Assembly (NCBI GenBank): GCA_004173475.1
Contig: SEBU01000005.1
Coordinates: forward strand, 430,974 to 494,973
DNA: 64,000 bases
Source of the DNA: Gammaproteobacteria bacterium
GTDB taxonomy: Bacteria > Pseudomonadota > Gammaproteobacteria > Pseudomonadales > Cellvibrionaceae
Direction: 5' to 3'
Positions 8,370-17,343 of the stretch are shown in pieces (position 1 is the first letter of the stretch; every line of letters starts with the position of its first letter). Under the pieces are notes generated by a model. It was not told the origin of the DNA. It searched no databases and worked only from the letters and a program-made list of their open reading frames with translations. The translations under genes and the position numbers were made by a program.

Positions 8370-9107
8370 ATGACTCAAGATGAATTTAAAAAAATACGCG
8401 AGTCCTTTTTTAATACGATATTTGTATTACTAGGGCGTATAGCCAATTGTGATGGATACGTTAATCGCGATGAAATTAAACGTACCCAAAATTATATGGA
8501 CAAAATGCAACTGAGTGCATACTGCCGTAAAAAAGCCATTCGATTATTTAGAACAGGCTCCAGCCCAACATTCGATATGAATGCAACCCTGGAAGAATTT
8601 AGGGAGGCGGTGACCAAAAGCCCTCGCATAATTGAGGTTCTGCTTGTGTATATGATCAGTGTTGCAAGGGTAGACGGAATGCTGGTGGAAAAAGAAATAA
8701 AAATGATACGGCAAGTCGCATCAATCCTGGGTTACTCAAGCATCATTTTTGATCACATGCTGCGGATGATAACGGCGCAAGAGAACATCTATAACTCAAC
8801 CAACGGCGATGGCTCCGCAAACAAAAACCAATCTTCGCACTCAAAAGAAAATACGGAAAAAGATAACACTGAGCCCAATAATCAGCCTAAATTAAACCCG
8901 GGTCAATTATTGGAGGCGGCGTATAACGCACTAGGAATAGATGTGGGATCGGATAAAACCGAGGTAAAAAAAGCGTACCGAAAATTAGTTAACCAATATC
9001 ATCCTGATAAGGTACAGGGACAGGGTCTTCCTCCAGAATTTATAAATGCGGCAACCGAATATTTCAAACGAATTCAAACTGCTTTCGAATATATTAGTAA
9101 TCATTAA
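8370..9107 (+). CDS. TerB + J-domain co-chaperone, DjlA-like but without membrane anchor
   Basis: 245 residues. Residues about 10-145 form an all-helical TerB-like domain with repeated acidic sites (ANCDGYVNRDEI, ARVDGMLVEKEI). A charged Asn/Ser linker follows (about 150-175), then a C-terminal J-domain with the HPD triad (about 211) in YHPDKVQGQGLP. This architecture is that of DjlA, which stimulates DnaK ATPase, but DjlA has an N-terminal membrane helix and this protein has none. It should therefore be cytosolic. The start is ATG with only a weak upstream GGAA. Confidence 0.85.
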   Translation: MTQDEFKKIRESFFNTIFVLLGRIANCDGYVNRDEIKRTQNYMDKMQLSAYCRKKAIRLFRTGSSPTFDMNATLEEFREAVTKSPRIIEVLLVYMISVARVDGMLVEKEIKMIRQVASILGYSSIIFDHMLRMITAQENIYNSTNGDGSANKNQSSHSKENTEKDNTEPNNQPKLNPGQLLEAAYNALGIDVGSDKTEVKKAYRKLVNQYHPDKVQGQGLPPEFINAATEYFKRIQTAFEYISNH

Positions 9108-9176
9108 GTTTTTATAACTACTACTCCGCTACTTTTAAAAATCCCAAACCGCAACTCATACAAGATTATCAATTCG

Positions 9177-9464
9177 CTAATCAGGATAAGGTTCATCCGA
9201 CCGTTTAGCATGAGGAGCTTGCGCATCGAGAGATTGCCTATATCGCAAGCAGCCTTGAATAAACTGCGGCCAGTCAGGAACAACAGGAAGCGGGTCAGTT
9301 TTTTCAGGTAATAAATTCCACAGCGCCGGATGATGCCAACATAGCTCATGTCCGCTGCTGTCTCGATGTTCGCGAATACCCTTTCTTAACTTCCTAACTT
9401 CCGCAATCAATTGTTCTCGGTCCATAAGCTCGATGTCATTATCTAGAAAATTGTCGTCAGCCAT
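9177..9464 (-). CDS. conserved hypothetical protein, coiled-coil N-terminus
   Basis: About 95 residues. The N-terminal part (ELMDREQLIAEVRKLRKGIR) is a short amphipathic helix, followed by a Trp/Pro-rich part HELCWHHPALWNLLPEK and PDWPQFIQGCLRYRQSLD. I recall similar uncharacterised proteins in other proteobacteria but no function. I use the second Met because GGAGC lies seven bases before it. It is convergent with the TerB/DnaJ gene. Confidence 0.65.
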   Translation of the reverse strand: MADDNFLDNDIELMDREQLIAEVRKLRKGIREHRDSSGHELCWHHPALWNLLPEKTDPLPVVPDWPQFIQGCLRYRQSLDAQAPHAKRSDEPYPD

Positions 9465-9715
9465 AACTTTGCTCCAAATCGTCAAAGCCCGAATATCATT
9501 TTATTAATACCTATACACCAAGTAATTTGAAGATTCAAAAAAATCACATTTTGGTAGCGTAAAAAAACGCTGAACTTGAAAATAATGTCGTCAAATTCAT
9601 TTAGCTCGAGAACGTGAGTGTGATGAGTAACGATGATTTACTAATAGCTTGCGCTATACTGCGCCAACAAGAGAATATTTTCGGATAAATAACTCATGAC
9701 GCTACCAAATAATCC

Positions 9716-11197
9716 ATGAAAACTTCACAAAATAATTTCCAAGTGAAAAACCGAGTGTCGCTCCTTAGTAGCGGTGTTGCCGGATTTGATGAAGTGCTGG
9801 GCGGTGGTTTTCCTCGCCACAGTTTGTATCTGATCCAGGGCTTGGCAGGAAGTGGGAAGACAACCCTTGCATGTCAGATAGGTTTTGATCATGCCGCCAA
9901 AGGTGAAAAAGTATTGATCCTTACGTTGATTGCTGAAACGCACGGCAAGATGCTTAATCACCTCAGTAACTTTTCATTTTTTAAGGAAGAGCTCGTTGGT
10001 AAAAATATTTTAATGTTTAGCGGCTACAACGAATTATCGAAAGGTGGACTTGACGCACTGCTGCAATTGATTACCGAGATGCTTGCAAAGCACAGCGCTG
10101 GCATTTTAATTATCGACGGTTTTCGAGCAGTACGTGATTCCAGCGCATCAACTATCAATCTGTCGGAATTTATGCTTTCGCTGAACTCACTGGTTTCGTC
10201 CATGAGTTGCACAACTTTTTTGCTGTCCCCAACGGAGGGCAACGTCGCCGATTCCGAAAATACGCTGGTAGATGGCCTCATTGAATTGAGTCAATATGAA
10301 AAAGGTATGCAACTTATTCGCGAAATTAAGGTATTTAAAATTCGCGGCGGTAAACATTTATTGGGTCGCCATGTATTCGAAGTCGGCTCGGACGGCATAG
10401 TAGTTTACCCGCGTCTCGAAGCTATAAGCACCGCAGGTAGAACAATTGATGGAGCGTCTGATGATTTTGTAGGGTTCGGCATACTAGGCTGGAACAAAAT
10501 TACCAAAGGTGGCGTAAATAAAGGCTCAACAACGGAGTTATTAGGTAACCCTGGCGTTGGAAAAACGCTTATGGGTTTACATTTTATTTATGAAGGATTA
10601 CAACGCGGTGAGGCATGTTTAATTGTTGGTTTTTATGAATCGCCTCCGCGTTTGATAGCCAAAGCTCGTAACATTAACATTCATTTGGCCGAGTATATTG
10701 ATAGTGGCCAATTGCAAATTATTTGGAATCCACCGCTGGAAATATCCGTAGATGCTCTTGCACATCAGATTCTGGAAAACGTTGAGCAACGCAAAGTGTC
10801 CCGTTTACTTGTAGATGGAATGGATGGCTTGCTCGATATTATTATGCACATCGGGCGCGCGCGGTCGTTTCTTACGGCCCTGGTTAATGAGTTGCGCTGT
10901 CGTCAGGTAACAACTTTTGTTACGCGCGAATTACCATACATTGGAAAGATGCAAGACAATTGCGACTCTGGGCCATCTTCAATTCTGTACGAAAATATAA
11001 TGTTATTGCAGTACGTAGAAATCAGTGGCGTTAATCATCGCCAAATTGCCGTTTTAAAATTACGACAAAATAGTTACGATTCCGCCAATCACATCATGTT
11101 AATTTCGGATAATGGCGTATCCATAGGCAGCCGTGTATCTATAGAAAAATTGGCCCAGGAAATTGTGAAAACCAACGCTGTGACGAATGAGCCGTGA
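9716..11197 (+). CDS. tandem KaiC-like RecA-fold ATPase
   Basis: 493 residues holding two KaiC/RadA-type ATPase domains. Domain 1 begins SGVAGFDEVLGGGFP with Walker A GLAGSGKTT at 42-50 and a Walker B-like ILIIDGF. Domain 2 starts near 250 (GWNKITKGGVNKGS) with Walker A GNPGVGKTL at about 278. KaiC proteins are RecA-like signalling ATPases; in many non-cyanobacteria they act with kinases or receivers, not as clocks. The catalytic Glu pair after each Walker A region (FEES in KaiC) reads LIAETH in domain 1 and FYESP in domain 2, so one Glu is replaced in each. The stop overlaps the next gene's start. Confidence 0.85.
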   Translation: MKTSQNNFQVKNRVSLLSSGVAGFDEVLGGGFPRHSLYLIQGLAGSGKTTLACQIGFDHAAKGEKVLILTLIAETHGKMLNHLSNFSFFKEELVGKNILMFSGYNELSKGGLDALLQLITEMLAKHSAGILIIDGFRAVRDSSASTINLSEFMLSLNSLVSSMSCTTFLLSPTEGNVADSENTLVDGLIELSQYEKGMQLIREIKVFKIRGGKHLLGRHVFEVGSDGIVVYPRLEAISTAGRTIDGASDDFVGFGILGWNKITKGGVNKGSTTELLGNPGVGKTLMGLHFIYEGLQRGEACLIVGFYESPPRLIAKARNINIHLAEYIDSGQLQIIWNPPLEISVDALAHQILENVEQRKVSRLLVDGMDGLLDIIMHIGRARSFLTALVNELRCRQVTTFVTRELPYIGKMQDNCDSGPSSILYENIMLLQYVEISGVNHRQIAVLKLRQNSYDSANHIMLISDNGVSIGSRVSIEKLAQEIVKTNAVTNEP

Positions 11198-11592
11198 TGA
11201 ACGACGAGACCGTCACTAACGCCTCAAGCGACGATATCGTCATATTAATTGTTGACGACGAACCCGATATTACGACTACCTACACGATGCTGTTTGAACA
11301 CTACGGTTATAGTGTTCGTACAGCATCTGACGGTAAGGATGCGTTAAAAATAATTGATGCTGTTGCGCCAGATGTAATTATCTCTGATTACATGATGCCG
11401 CTAATGACTGGTGCAGAATTGTGTACTGTCTTAAAAAATAATCTGCGCTGGAAAGATACGCCTTTTATTTTGGTGAGCGCTGCTTTCCACGTAAAAGACA
11501 TTGATACCCCCTACGATTTGCTTATGCAAAAGCCCGTCGCATTTAACGCGCTCCTAAAAGAAATACAGCGCCTGTTAATGAAAAAATCTTAA
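11197..11592 (+). CDS. single-domain response regulator (CheY-like receiver)
   Basis: 131 residues forming only a receiver domain. The acidic pair is in VDDEPD, the phospho-acceptor Asp in ISDYMMP (about 64), and the conserved Lys in MQKPVAF. There is no output domain. Its ATG shares one base with the TGA stop of the KaiC-like gene, so translation is probably coupled; a GTG one codon earlier is an alternative start. The pairing suggests that the receiver is regulator or target of the KaiC-like ATPase. No histidine kinase lies nearby. Confidence 0.88.
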   Translation: MNDETVTNASSDDIVILIVDDEPDITTTYTMLFEHYGYSVRTASDGKDALKIIDAVAPDVIISDYMMPLMTGAELCTVLKNNLRWKDTPFILVSAAFHVKDIDTPYDLLMQKPVAFNALLKEIQRLLMKKS

Positions 11593-11855
11593 TATCTTTA
11601 ATTGCTAGAGCACTATTCTGCAACTCTCTCTGCCTAAATCACGCCTGGTTGTTTGAAACGATACCTTGTTTCGAAAAGGTAATATCAACAAACTTGCCTG
11701 TGCGGCAATTAAACATTAATAGCAGAGGTTTATCGGTACTTAGGTTTAAGGCTTACAGCTTACAAAATTGGAACAGAGGGAGGATACGCTCGTTATAAAA
11801 TCTAACGGTAAATAGTTGCGAGGAGAGGTTAATGGAAGTCAGTAAAAACGAGACG
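11593..11855. other. intergenic between the receiver gene and the cspA-like terminator
   Basis: About 260 bases without a convincing gene. A 33-codon ORF at 11832-11933 has a good ribosome site but runs through the terminator and 3' end of the convergent cold-shock gene. Otherwise nothing recognised. Confidence 0.35.
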
Positions 11856-11885
11856 AAAAAAAAGCGAAATCCAAAAATTTCGCTT
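11856..11885 (-). terminator. intrinsic terminator of the cold-shock gene
   Basis: Read on the minus strand, AAGCGAAAT and ATTTCGCTT form a perfect nine-base stem around a six-base loop, followed by eight T residues. It lies about 45 bases after the cold-shock stop codon. Confidence 0.88.
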
Positions 11886-11929
11886 CTTATACATGTTCCG
11901 CCAACTTACATTAGCGGATCAGCATCCAA

Positions 11930-12139
11930 TTAAATGGCAACAATATTTTCTGCTTGCGGGCCTTTTGGACCTTGGGTCACGGTGAAGCTCACGCGTTGGC
12001 CTTCGGTTAAAGTTTTAAAGCCAGAGCCAGAAATAGCACTGAAGTGAGCAAAAACATCAGCTCCAGAGTCTTGCTGAATGAAACCGAAACCTTTAGCTTC
12101 GTTGAACCACTTTACTGCACCAGTAGAAGTTTTAGACAT
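11930..12139 (-). CDS. cold-shock protein, CspA family
   Basis: A 69-residue single cold-shock domain. RNP1 KGFGFI is at 16-21 and RNP2 DVFAHF near 28-33, with the usual VKWFNEAKG start and [12 protein letters not shown] end. Such proteins bind single-stranded RNA and DNA and melt structured mRNA. The leader upstream is long, as in cold-inducible csp genes, and a promoter candidate lies about 140 bases before the start. Which csp paralogue it is cannot be told from sequence. Confidence 0.95.
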   Translation of the reverse strand: MSKTSTGAVKWFNEAKGFGFIQQDSGADVFAHFSAISGSGFKTLTEGQRVSFTVTQGPKGPQAENIVAI

Positions 12140-12277
12140 AATATGTACCTATTTACAACAAATGATTTACCCAAGAGGGTGTTAGGCTGGAAACTCAAAA
12201 ATTACTTATGTAAACAGGACGAAATACTATCTTCGAAGTGCGGGGCATAAATATAAGCGGGCTTTCAACTGCTAACC

Positions 12278-12305
12278 ACTGTACAGGTCTTTGAACTAAA
12301 GTCAA
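12278..12305 (-). promoter_or_regulatory. candidate promoter of the cold-shock gene
   Basis: On the minus strand TTGACT is separated by 16 bases from TACAGT, a fair sigma-70 match. A start shortly downstream would give a leader of about 130 bases before the cold-shock ATG, as expected for cspA-type mRNAs whose leader refolds at low temperature. Confidence 0.5.
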
Positions 12306-12735
12306 GTAAGCAATTATTTTTAAAAGCCCGTTAGCAAAAATTAACGGACGTATTCCAAGTTTTTGTCGGTTTTAATGCCAATGCGCTTAGAGTCTCAGTT
12401 TAAAAGATATGAAATGGCATTTAAACCTGGATATTACAAATACAGCAAGACCTTCTTTATTCAGGCGTTTCAAGAGGCGACCTTTGATGACACCGCAATA
12501 ATAGATTCAAACGGACAAACGGTTAGCGCAAATAACGCAGGAGAATTCAAATAGATTACGTGAAGATGGCTAAGATACCTGAGCCAAATTCCTTCTCATT
12601 TTTTGGGGATTAGTTGGGTTGCTTCATAGTAGAAAGAAAATTCAAGATAATCAGGTTTATTAAGCATATGAAAATCTGGTTTGTTTATAAAACGGTTTTG
12701 ATCATCTTTAAACTTTAAAAAATATCGACTTTCCG
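12306..12735. other. intergenic, no supported gene
   Basis: A+T-rich stretch of about 430 bases. The 63-codon ORF at 12363-12554 begins at TTG, lacks a ribosome site and resembles nothing I know, so I do not call it. Nothing else recognised. Confidence 0.35.
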
Positions 12736-12767
12736 AAAAAAAGCAGAGCGATCAAATCGCCCCGCTT
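12736..12767 (-). terminator. intrinsic terminator after the secreted hydrolase gene
   Basis: Read on the minus strand, AAGCGGGGCGAT and ATCGCTCTGCTT form a 12-base stem (two G-T pairs) with a three-base loop, then seven T residues. It lies about 90 bases after the stop of the gene at 12860. Confidence 0.85.
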
Positions 12768-12859
12768 ATATTCACATTGCTATGATTTTTTTGTAAACCG
12801 AGTAAGAACTCCAGCCACCTAAAAAGTGTCGATACTCCTTTTTTTGTAGATCGTAAATT

Positions 12860-13756
12860 TTAACGCATGTTCTTTTTGTCAAAACTCCAGCCTTGCATTT
12901 CAGCTATTGTCGGCTTCTTGCCTACGAATAAACGACTCGCTTTTTTATCGCCCTTCAACTGCCAGCTAAACCAGGCGGTTGCCACTTTGGCAAAATCACC
13001 GCCATTGGGTTGCGCGTAGGTTCCTCCGTGACCAACATCCAAATTGCCGACGAATACAGGAACGTGATTTAGTTTAGCAACATCATCCATACCATTTTTA
13101 TAGGCGATATCGGAAGGCCCGCCCAATAGATAAAGCGTTGGAGTGTGAATTTTTGTCAAATGTGTTTTATCCAATTGCGGCATCATCGGCATAGCGTTGC
13201 CACGAATAGGATCAATAAATATTCCGCTGTTAGCGACAAGCAATGTGGTAGCTCTTGGATCAGCTGCAACTTCCAATGCCTGCAAACCGCCGCACGACAT
13301 TCCTGCTACACCGATATTTTTAGTATCAATTTTTTTGAAATAGCTACTTTTGGCATCATTGTTTTGCGCGATCGCCCAATCAATAGCATCTCGCAATTTT
13401 AATGAGGTTGAACGCTCTTTATTTTGTTCGCCAGTCTCGTTTGGCATTGTTCCAATAGCAACCACCATAAAACCGTGCGATGCGATTTCATTTAAAAAGT
13501 TGACGTGTTCAAAAGGTGAATCAAAGCACGCGCCATTACCCCAAACAATCAGGGGTAGGCTTTTTTTACCTTTGAATCCGTCTATATCCTTTGGTCTGAA
13601 AATGGTGTGCGTTGGCAATGAGGCATCGGTCATCATTATCGCATGATATTTGCCGTTACCGCCGTTTTCAATAACTTGGGAAGCGACTTCCTGCGCGTGA
13701 GAAAGGGGCACAATCGATAATACCAATGACAGCACTACGCATTTTATTTTTTTCAT
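12860..13756 (-). CDS. secreted alpha/beta hydrolase
   Basis: 298 residues with a signal peptide ending SHA-QE. The nucleophile elbow is GMSCGG (Ser about 154), the acid probably in GGPSDIAY, and the base in DVGHGGTY. The LPLIVWGNGACFDS strand and loop take the place of the usual HGGG oxyanion motif. This resembles secreted chlorophyllase/cutinase-like or dienelactone-type hydrolases; the substrate cannot be deduced. It is followed by its own terminator. The carboxylesterase gene upstream is on the same strand 118 bases away, so the two may share regulation. Confidence 0.8.
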   Translation of the reverse strand: MKKIKCVVLSLVLSIVPLSHAQEVASQVIENGGNGKYHAIMMTDASLPTHTIFRPKDIDGFKGKKSLPLIVWGNGACFDSPFEHVNFLNEIASHGFMVVAIGTMPNETGEQNKERSTSLKLRDAIDWAIAQNNDAKSSYFKKIDTKNIGVAGMSCGGLQALEVAADPRATTLLVANSGIFIDPIRGNAMPMMPQLDKTHLTKIHTPTLYLLGGPSDIAYKNGMDDVAKLNHVPVFVGNLDVGHGGTYAQPNGGDFAKVATAWFSWQLKGDKKASRLFVGKKPTIAEMQGWSFDKKNMR

Positions 13757-13874
13757 AAAATTGATTCCAAGTTTTAACGTTGATGAATTTTATAATGTTA
13801 TTCGTTATGCCAGCAGCATCCAGCGACTACTTAAGGCACTGGACTTAATTCGCTAGACGATGCATTGAATATTT

Positions 13875-15449
13875 TTAACGTACTGATTTAATTAGTTGCA
13901 TCAATTCACGGTCATGATTATTGAGAATTTTTGGCTCTTTATCGAAGATCATGGTTTCGCCGTTCTCACGTGTGTAAGGTCTCCATGCTGGTAATGATTT
14001 ATCGTTAGGGTTACCGGTCTTCGCAAAATTTATCCATGCTGAACTCATTTTTTTCGAAAGATTTTTTGCGTCGTCGCTGGTGCCTGTCCAGTGTTTACCA
14101 AGCTCAATATTGTTAAATGCCAAGGGAATATCCAAGCCGTGGAAGGAACCTTTGCTGTCATCTTCAACATCACTTTTCCACGTCAGCAGATAGGTATAGA
14201 CCGGGGCTCTTGTTTTAGCAGAGCGAGCGTCGGCGGTCACGATAGTATTGGGACGGAAAAGCGTATCTATCGACAACAAATCCTGCGGAACATAATTGGG
14301 GTATGTTTTTTCAAATAAATTGATGTAGGTTTCGGTTTTATCGCCATAGGTTTTTGCTAAACGTCTTTTTGCATCTTCCAGCGTAAGATTTTTTTCAGCG
14401 TACGCAGTTTTCACAAGCTCATTAAATGTTGTACCTATCAACAGCGGAATATCTTTTGATATATCTGCAAAATCCGGAGTAAAAGGTTGTTGCAGTAAAT
14501 CTATTCCATCTGGAATGGGTGCAAACCCAACCATGGTGGTAGAGCCGGGAGTTCGTAAACCCACGGTTTTTTCCAGAGCCTTATTCCCCGCCTCAACTAA
14601 TTGCTTGTAAGGAATACTGTTAAGCTGGCTGATGTTGTCTTTAGTAAGGCCGAGAGTTTCTACCAACGCCTTGCCAACCTGAGTCGACTTCTCCTTCGTC
14701 ATCACATTCAATAGTGTTCCACTTTGAATAATGGCTTTATTAAATAGACCTTTTGCTGCAGGCATGGACAATAATGTGCCTACTTTTCCACCGCCACCGG
14801 ATTCGCCAAGGATAGTTACGTTCGCCGGATCGCCACCAAAATTGCGAATATTTTTGTTTACCCACTCAAGCGCGGCTACTACATCTAACATACCAACATT
14901 GGCAGAGTGCGCGTACTGATCACCAAACGCGGATAAATCCAGAAAGCCCAAAATGTTTAGCCGATGATTTATCGAAACCAAAACGATATCGCCTTTTTGC
15001 GCGAGCATTTTTCCATCGGTAATTGGGTCATCACTTGCACCTACGCTAAAACCGCCACCGTGAAGCCAAAACATCACTGGCCTTTTTTTGCCATCGTTTA
15101 CTCCACGCGTCCACACATTGACTGTAAATAATTTTTGTTCATTCATGGCCGACTCCGGCGACCATGAATTCACTTGCATCGCGATAGGGCCAAACTTTGT
15201 GTGCTCACGGACACCTTCCCATGCATCAGGCGCTTGTGGTGGCATAAATCTTTCAGCTTTCGCATAGGGAATGCCTTTGAAACTAAAAACCCCATCATCA
15301 TAACTGCCAGAAATAGAGCCATAAGTTGTTTTCACAATAGGGGCTTTTGGATACTGGTTTGTTGTAGGGCCACAAGATGTAAGACCGAAGATGGTGAGTA
15401 ACGCGGCAATGAATAAAGAGCAGGTATGAAAGCAAGCGAGTTTTTTCAT
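13875..15449 (-). CDS. type-B carboxylesterase lipoprotein
   Basis: 524 residues of the carboxylesterase/cholinesterase family. The N-terminus is a lipoprotein signal peptide with lipobox LTSC, so the enzyme should be lipid-anchored. Family landmarks are FKGIPYA, WLHGGGFSVG (oxyanion hole), INHRLNILGFL, and GESGGGGKV with nucleophile Ser about 217. A likely catalytic His lies in FHGLDIPLAF. Length is normal. Family members hydrolyse a wide range of esters. Together with the hydrolase downstream it suggests release of acyl or aryl esters at the cell surface. The start has no obvious ribosome site, but the signal peptide supports it. Confidence 0.9.
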   Translation of the reverse strand: MKKLACFHTCSLFIAALLTIFGLTSCGPTTNQYPKAPIVKTTYGSISGSYDDGVFSFKGIPYAKAERFMPPQAPDAWEGVREHTKFGPIAMQVNSWSPESAMNEQKLFTVNVWTRGVNDGKKRPVMFWLHGGGFSVGASDDPITDGKMLAQKGDIVLVSINHRLNILGFLDLSAFGDQYAHSANVGMLDVVAALEWVNKNIRNFGGDPANVTILGESGGGGKVGTLLSMPAAKGLFNKAIIQSGTLLNVMTKEKSTQVGKALVETLGLTKDNISQLNSIPYKQLVEAGNKALEKTVGLRTPGSTTMVGFAPIPDGIDLLQQPFTPDFADISKDIPLLIGTTFNELVKTAYAEKNLTLEDAKRRLAKTYGDKTETYINLFEKTYPNYVPQDLLSIDTLFRPNTIVTADARSAKTRAPVYTYLLTWKSDVEDDSKGSFHGLDIPLAFNNIELGKHWTGTSDDAKNLSKKMSSAWINFAKTGNPNDKSLPAWRPYTRENGETMIFDKEPKILNNHDRELMQLIKSVR

Positions 15450-15816
15450 GAGAGGCTACTTTGATTGATAAGAGATGCTGTTTTGAAGCGGTGGTTAATC
15501 TAATCATCCATGGCACATTAATTATTAACTAGAAAATAGGCTTCAGTTGTCCGTGCAGTAAATTAGCAGATTGTAATACAAATACCCATGGGTTTGCGTA
15601 TTGTTTGATTCCATGATTTGAAAATGTTGGCTTACGCGCTTTTGAGAGAAAACATTTATTGATGGGAAATTCACTACTAAATGTTTTTCAGACTCGTGAG
15701 CCCCGTCGGTCAGGCGAGCTGCATTCGATCATAAATCCTAAAGCGTTTTCGCCGCGCGCGAAAATCGAACCAGAGTTTATAAAAATCGGCGCACACTAAT
15801 CGCGATCAAACACGCG
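15450..15816. other. intergenic upstream of the carboxylesterase gene
   Basis: About 370 bases without a supported gene. It holds the ten-base palindrome ACCCATGGGT about 130 bases before the carboxylesterase start, a possible but unproven operator. Nothing else recognised. Confidence 0.35.
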
Positions 15817-16527
15817 CTATTTACAGCAACTCGAATTTTCCTTTTGCGCGTATTCGTCGTGCAGCTTCCACCATTGATAGGGTTCGGTTTGTGGCCAACC
15901 TGACGGGGAATCCTCCCAATTTTCCTGGCGGCCCAATGGTGTAAGGTCAAGAAAGGTCCAAACGCTGCCTAAATGCTCGACACCGCGGCCGGTAGAAAAA
16001 TAGGTGTGATAAACATTGCCAGAATCTTGTAAAAAAATATTCAAACCATGGCCGTCTTCTACCATGAAATCGGGGTTGAAATTGTCATTGGTGGAATACC
16101 ACGGAATATCCCATTCCATACGCTGTTTGAACGGCGTAATTTCGTTAATGGGTGCGCGTGAAACTAATACAAAGGTGGTGTCACGCGCATTCAAATGCTC
16201 AAGATGGCAAACCATATCGGTAAACATACAGCAGCCAGGACAGGGAGATTCGTCGGCGGGCTTGAGCATGTGGTGATATACAATTAACTGGCGACGTCCT
16301 TCAAATAAATCTCGCAGTTCAATCTCGCCCTCCTCGCCCACAAATTTATATTTTTTCGTTACCAGCACCATTGGCTGGCGTCTTCGTTCGGCCGCCAAGG
16401 CATCACTTGCATGCGTAATCGCCTTTTCTTTTTCTAAGAGTTCTTCATGTTTTTTTACCCACTCCTCCTGGCTGACGACTGGCGGTAGTGATTTTAATGG
16501 CGTGGGAGTTTTCGAGGAATTAGCCAT
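15817..16527 (-). CDS. DUF899 thioredoxin-like protein
   Basis: 236 residues matching the DUF899 family. It shows an N-terminal helix with VSQEEWVKKHEELLEKEK, the RRRQPMV segment, a LIVYHHML strand, and the cysteine cluster CPGCCMFTD. Later come the typical YSTNDNFNPDF, VYHTYFSTGRGVE and DLTPLGRQENWED stretches. These proteins have a thioredoxin/peroxiredoxin-like fold and are annotated only as predicted dithiol-disulfide proteins; activity is unproven. The ribosome site AGGAAA precedes ATG. It has no operon partner. Confidence 0.9.
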   Translation of the reverse strand: MANSSKTPTPLKSLPPVVSQEEWVKKHEELLEKEKAITHASDALAAERRRQPMVLVTKKYKFVGEEGEIELRDLFEGRRQLIVYHHMLKPADESPCPGCCMFTDMVCHLEHLNARDTTFVLVSRAPINEITPFKQRMEWDIPWYSTNDNFNPDFMVEDGHGLNIFLQDSGNVYHTYFSTGRGVEHLGSVWTFLDLTPLGRQENWEDSPSGWPQTEPYQWWKLHDEYAQKENSSCCK

Positions 16528-16838
16528 GATCTTTTCCTATTAATGAATATATCGCAGTAAAGTTTCGACAATTGAGTACAAAATCAATCAATACCTATTA
16601 GTTAGTCGATTGAGAATTTCATAATCGACAGTTGCGACATAAAAACATATGAATAAAATTCTCCAGGCGTTTCAATTGACATTCGATAGCATTTGAAGAG
16701 GTGACATGATGATGTTCGGATATAGAATTTCTACATGATCTACGAACCGCTGGCGAGTACCAACATCTCCTTTTAAAAAGCTTGAGCTCCGTTCAACACA
16801 GTGCATGTAAGCTACAGACTAAATAAAATGGTTGTCTC
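16528..16838. other. intergenic, no gene seen
   Basis: About 310 bases between the DUF899 gene and the small lipoprotein gene, both on the minus strand. I recognise no ORF, RNA gene or clear terminator. Confidence 0.35.
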
Positions 16839-17105
16839 TTATTTACAGACGATCAGCTCTTCACCCAAATGATACACATTATTTACGGCGACATAAGTAC
16901 CTGAAACTATGCCGGTTAAAGGTACGAGAATTACACCCGATATCGAATAGTAGCTGTTTGTACCCTTAGCAAGGTCAAGAACTTTAAGAGTTTTTTTATC
17001 ACTCGATATTTCACACCTATTACGGTTCGAAAAATCTTTTTCCGGTACAACGATGCATCCGGTCAATAAAATTGCTAACACCATTCCGCTCATTATGTAC
17101 TTCAA
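16839..17105 (-). CDS. small hypothetical lipoprotein
   Basis: 88 residues starting at TTG, read MKYIMSGMVLAILLTGC. This gives a compact lipoprotein signal peptide with lipobox LTGC, and GGAG lies five to six bases before the TTG. The longer track start would put 19 odd residues ahead of the signal peptide. The mature part has one hydrophobic stretch (ISGVILVPLTGIVSGTYVAV) and a C-terminal Cys. I do not recognise the family. Confidence 0.6.
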   Translation of the reverse strand: MKYIMSGMVLAILLTGCIVVPEKDFSNRNRCEISSDKKTLKVLDLAKGTNSYYSISGVILVPLTGIVSGTYVAVNNVYHLGEELIVCK

Positions 17106-17343
17106 ATTTTTCTCCGTTAGACAACATAACTTATATAGAAAGAGCCAGAAACAATGCTCCATCGCTCGTGAATATAAATCTTAAAACTAACTCGCTTAAC
17201 AACAACTGTACGGATGATTTTCTGTTAGCTAAAAAAGTGTGGAACAGAAACTAAAGAGGAAATCGGACAAAGCTGTAGACAGCTCTGGATAGATTCGCAG
17301 GGACTACCGAAGTTATTTATAAAGACCGCGCGCTCAGTTTTCG

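Noticed and set aside
12363-12554. 63-residue plus-strand ORF upstream of the cold-shock gene
   Set aside because: TTG start, no ribosome site, no resemblance to a known protein.
15583-15594. ACCCATGGGT palindrome as an operator
   Set aside because: Only ten bases, single copy, and not placed against a convincing promoter.
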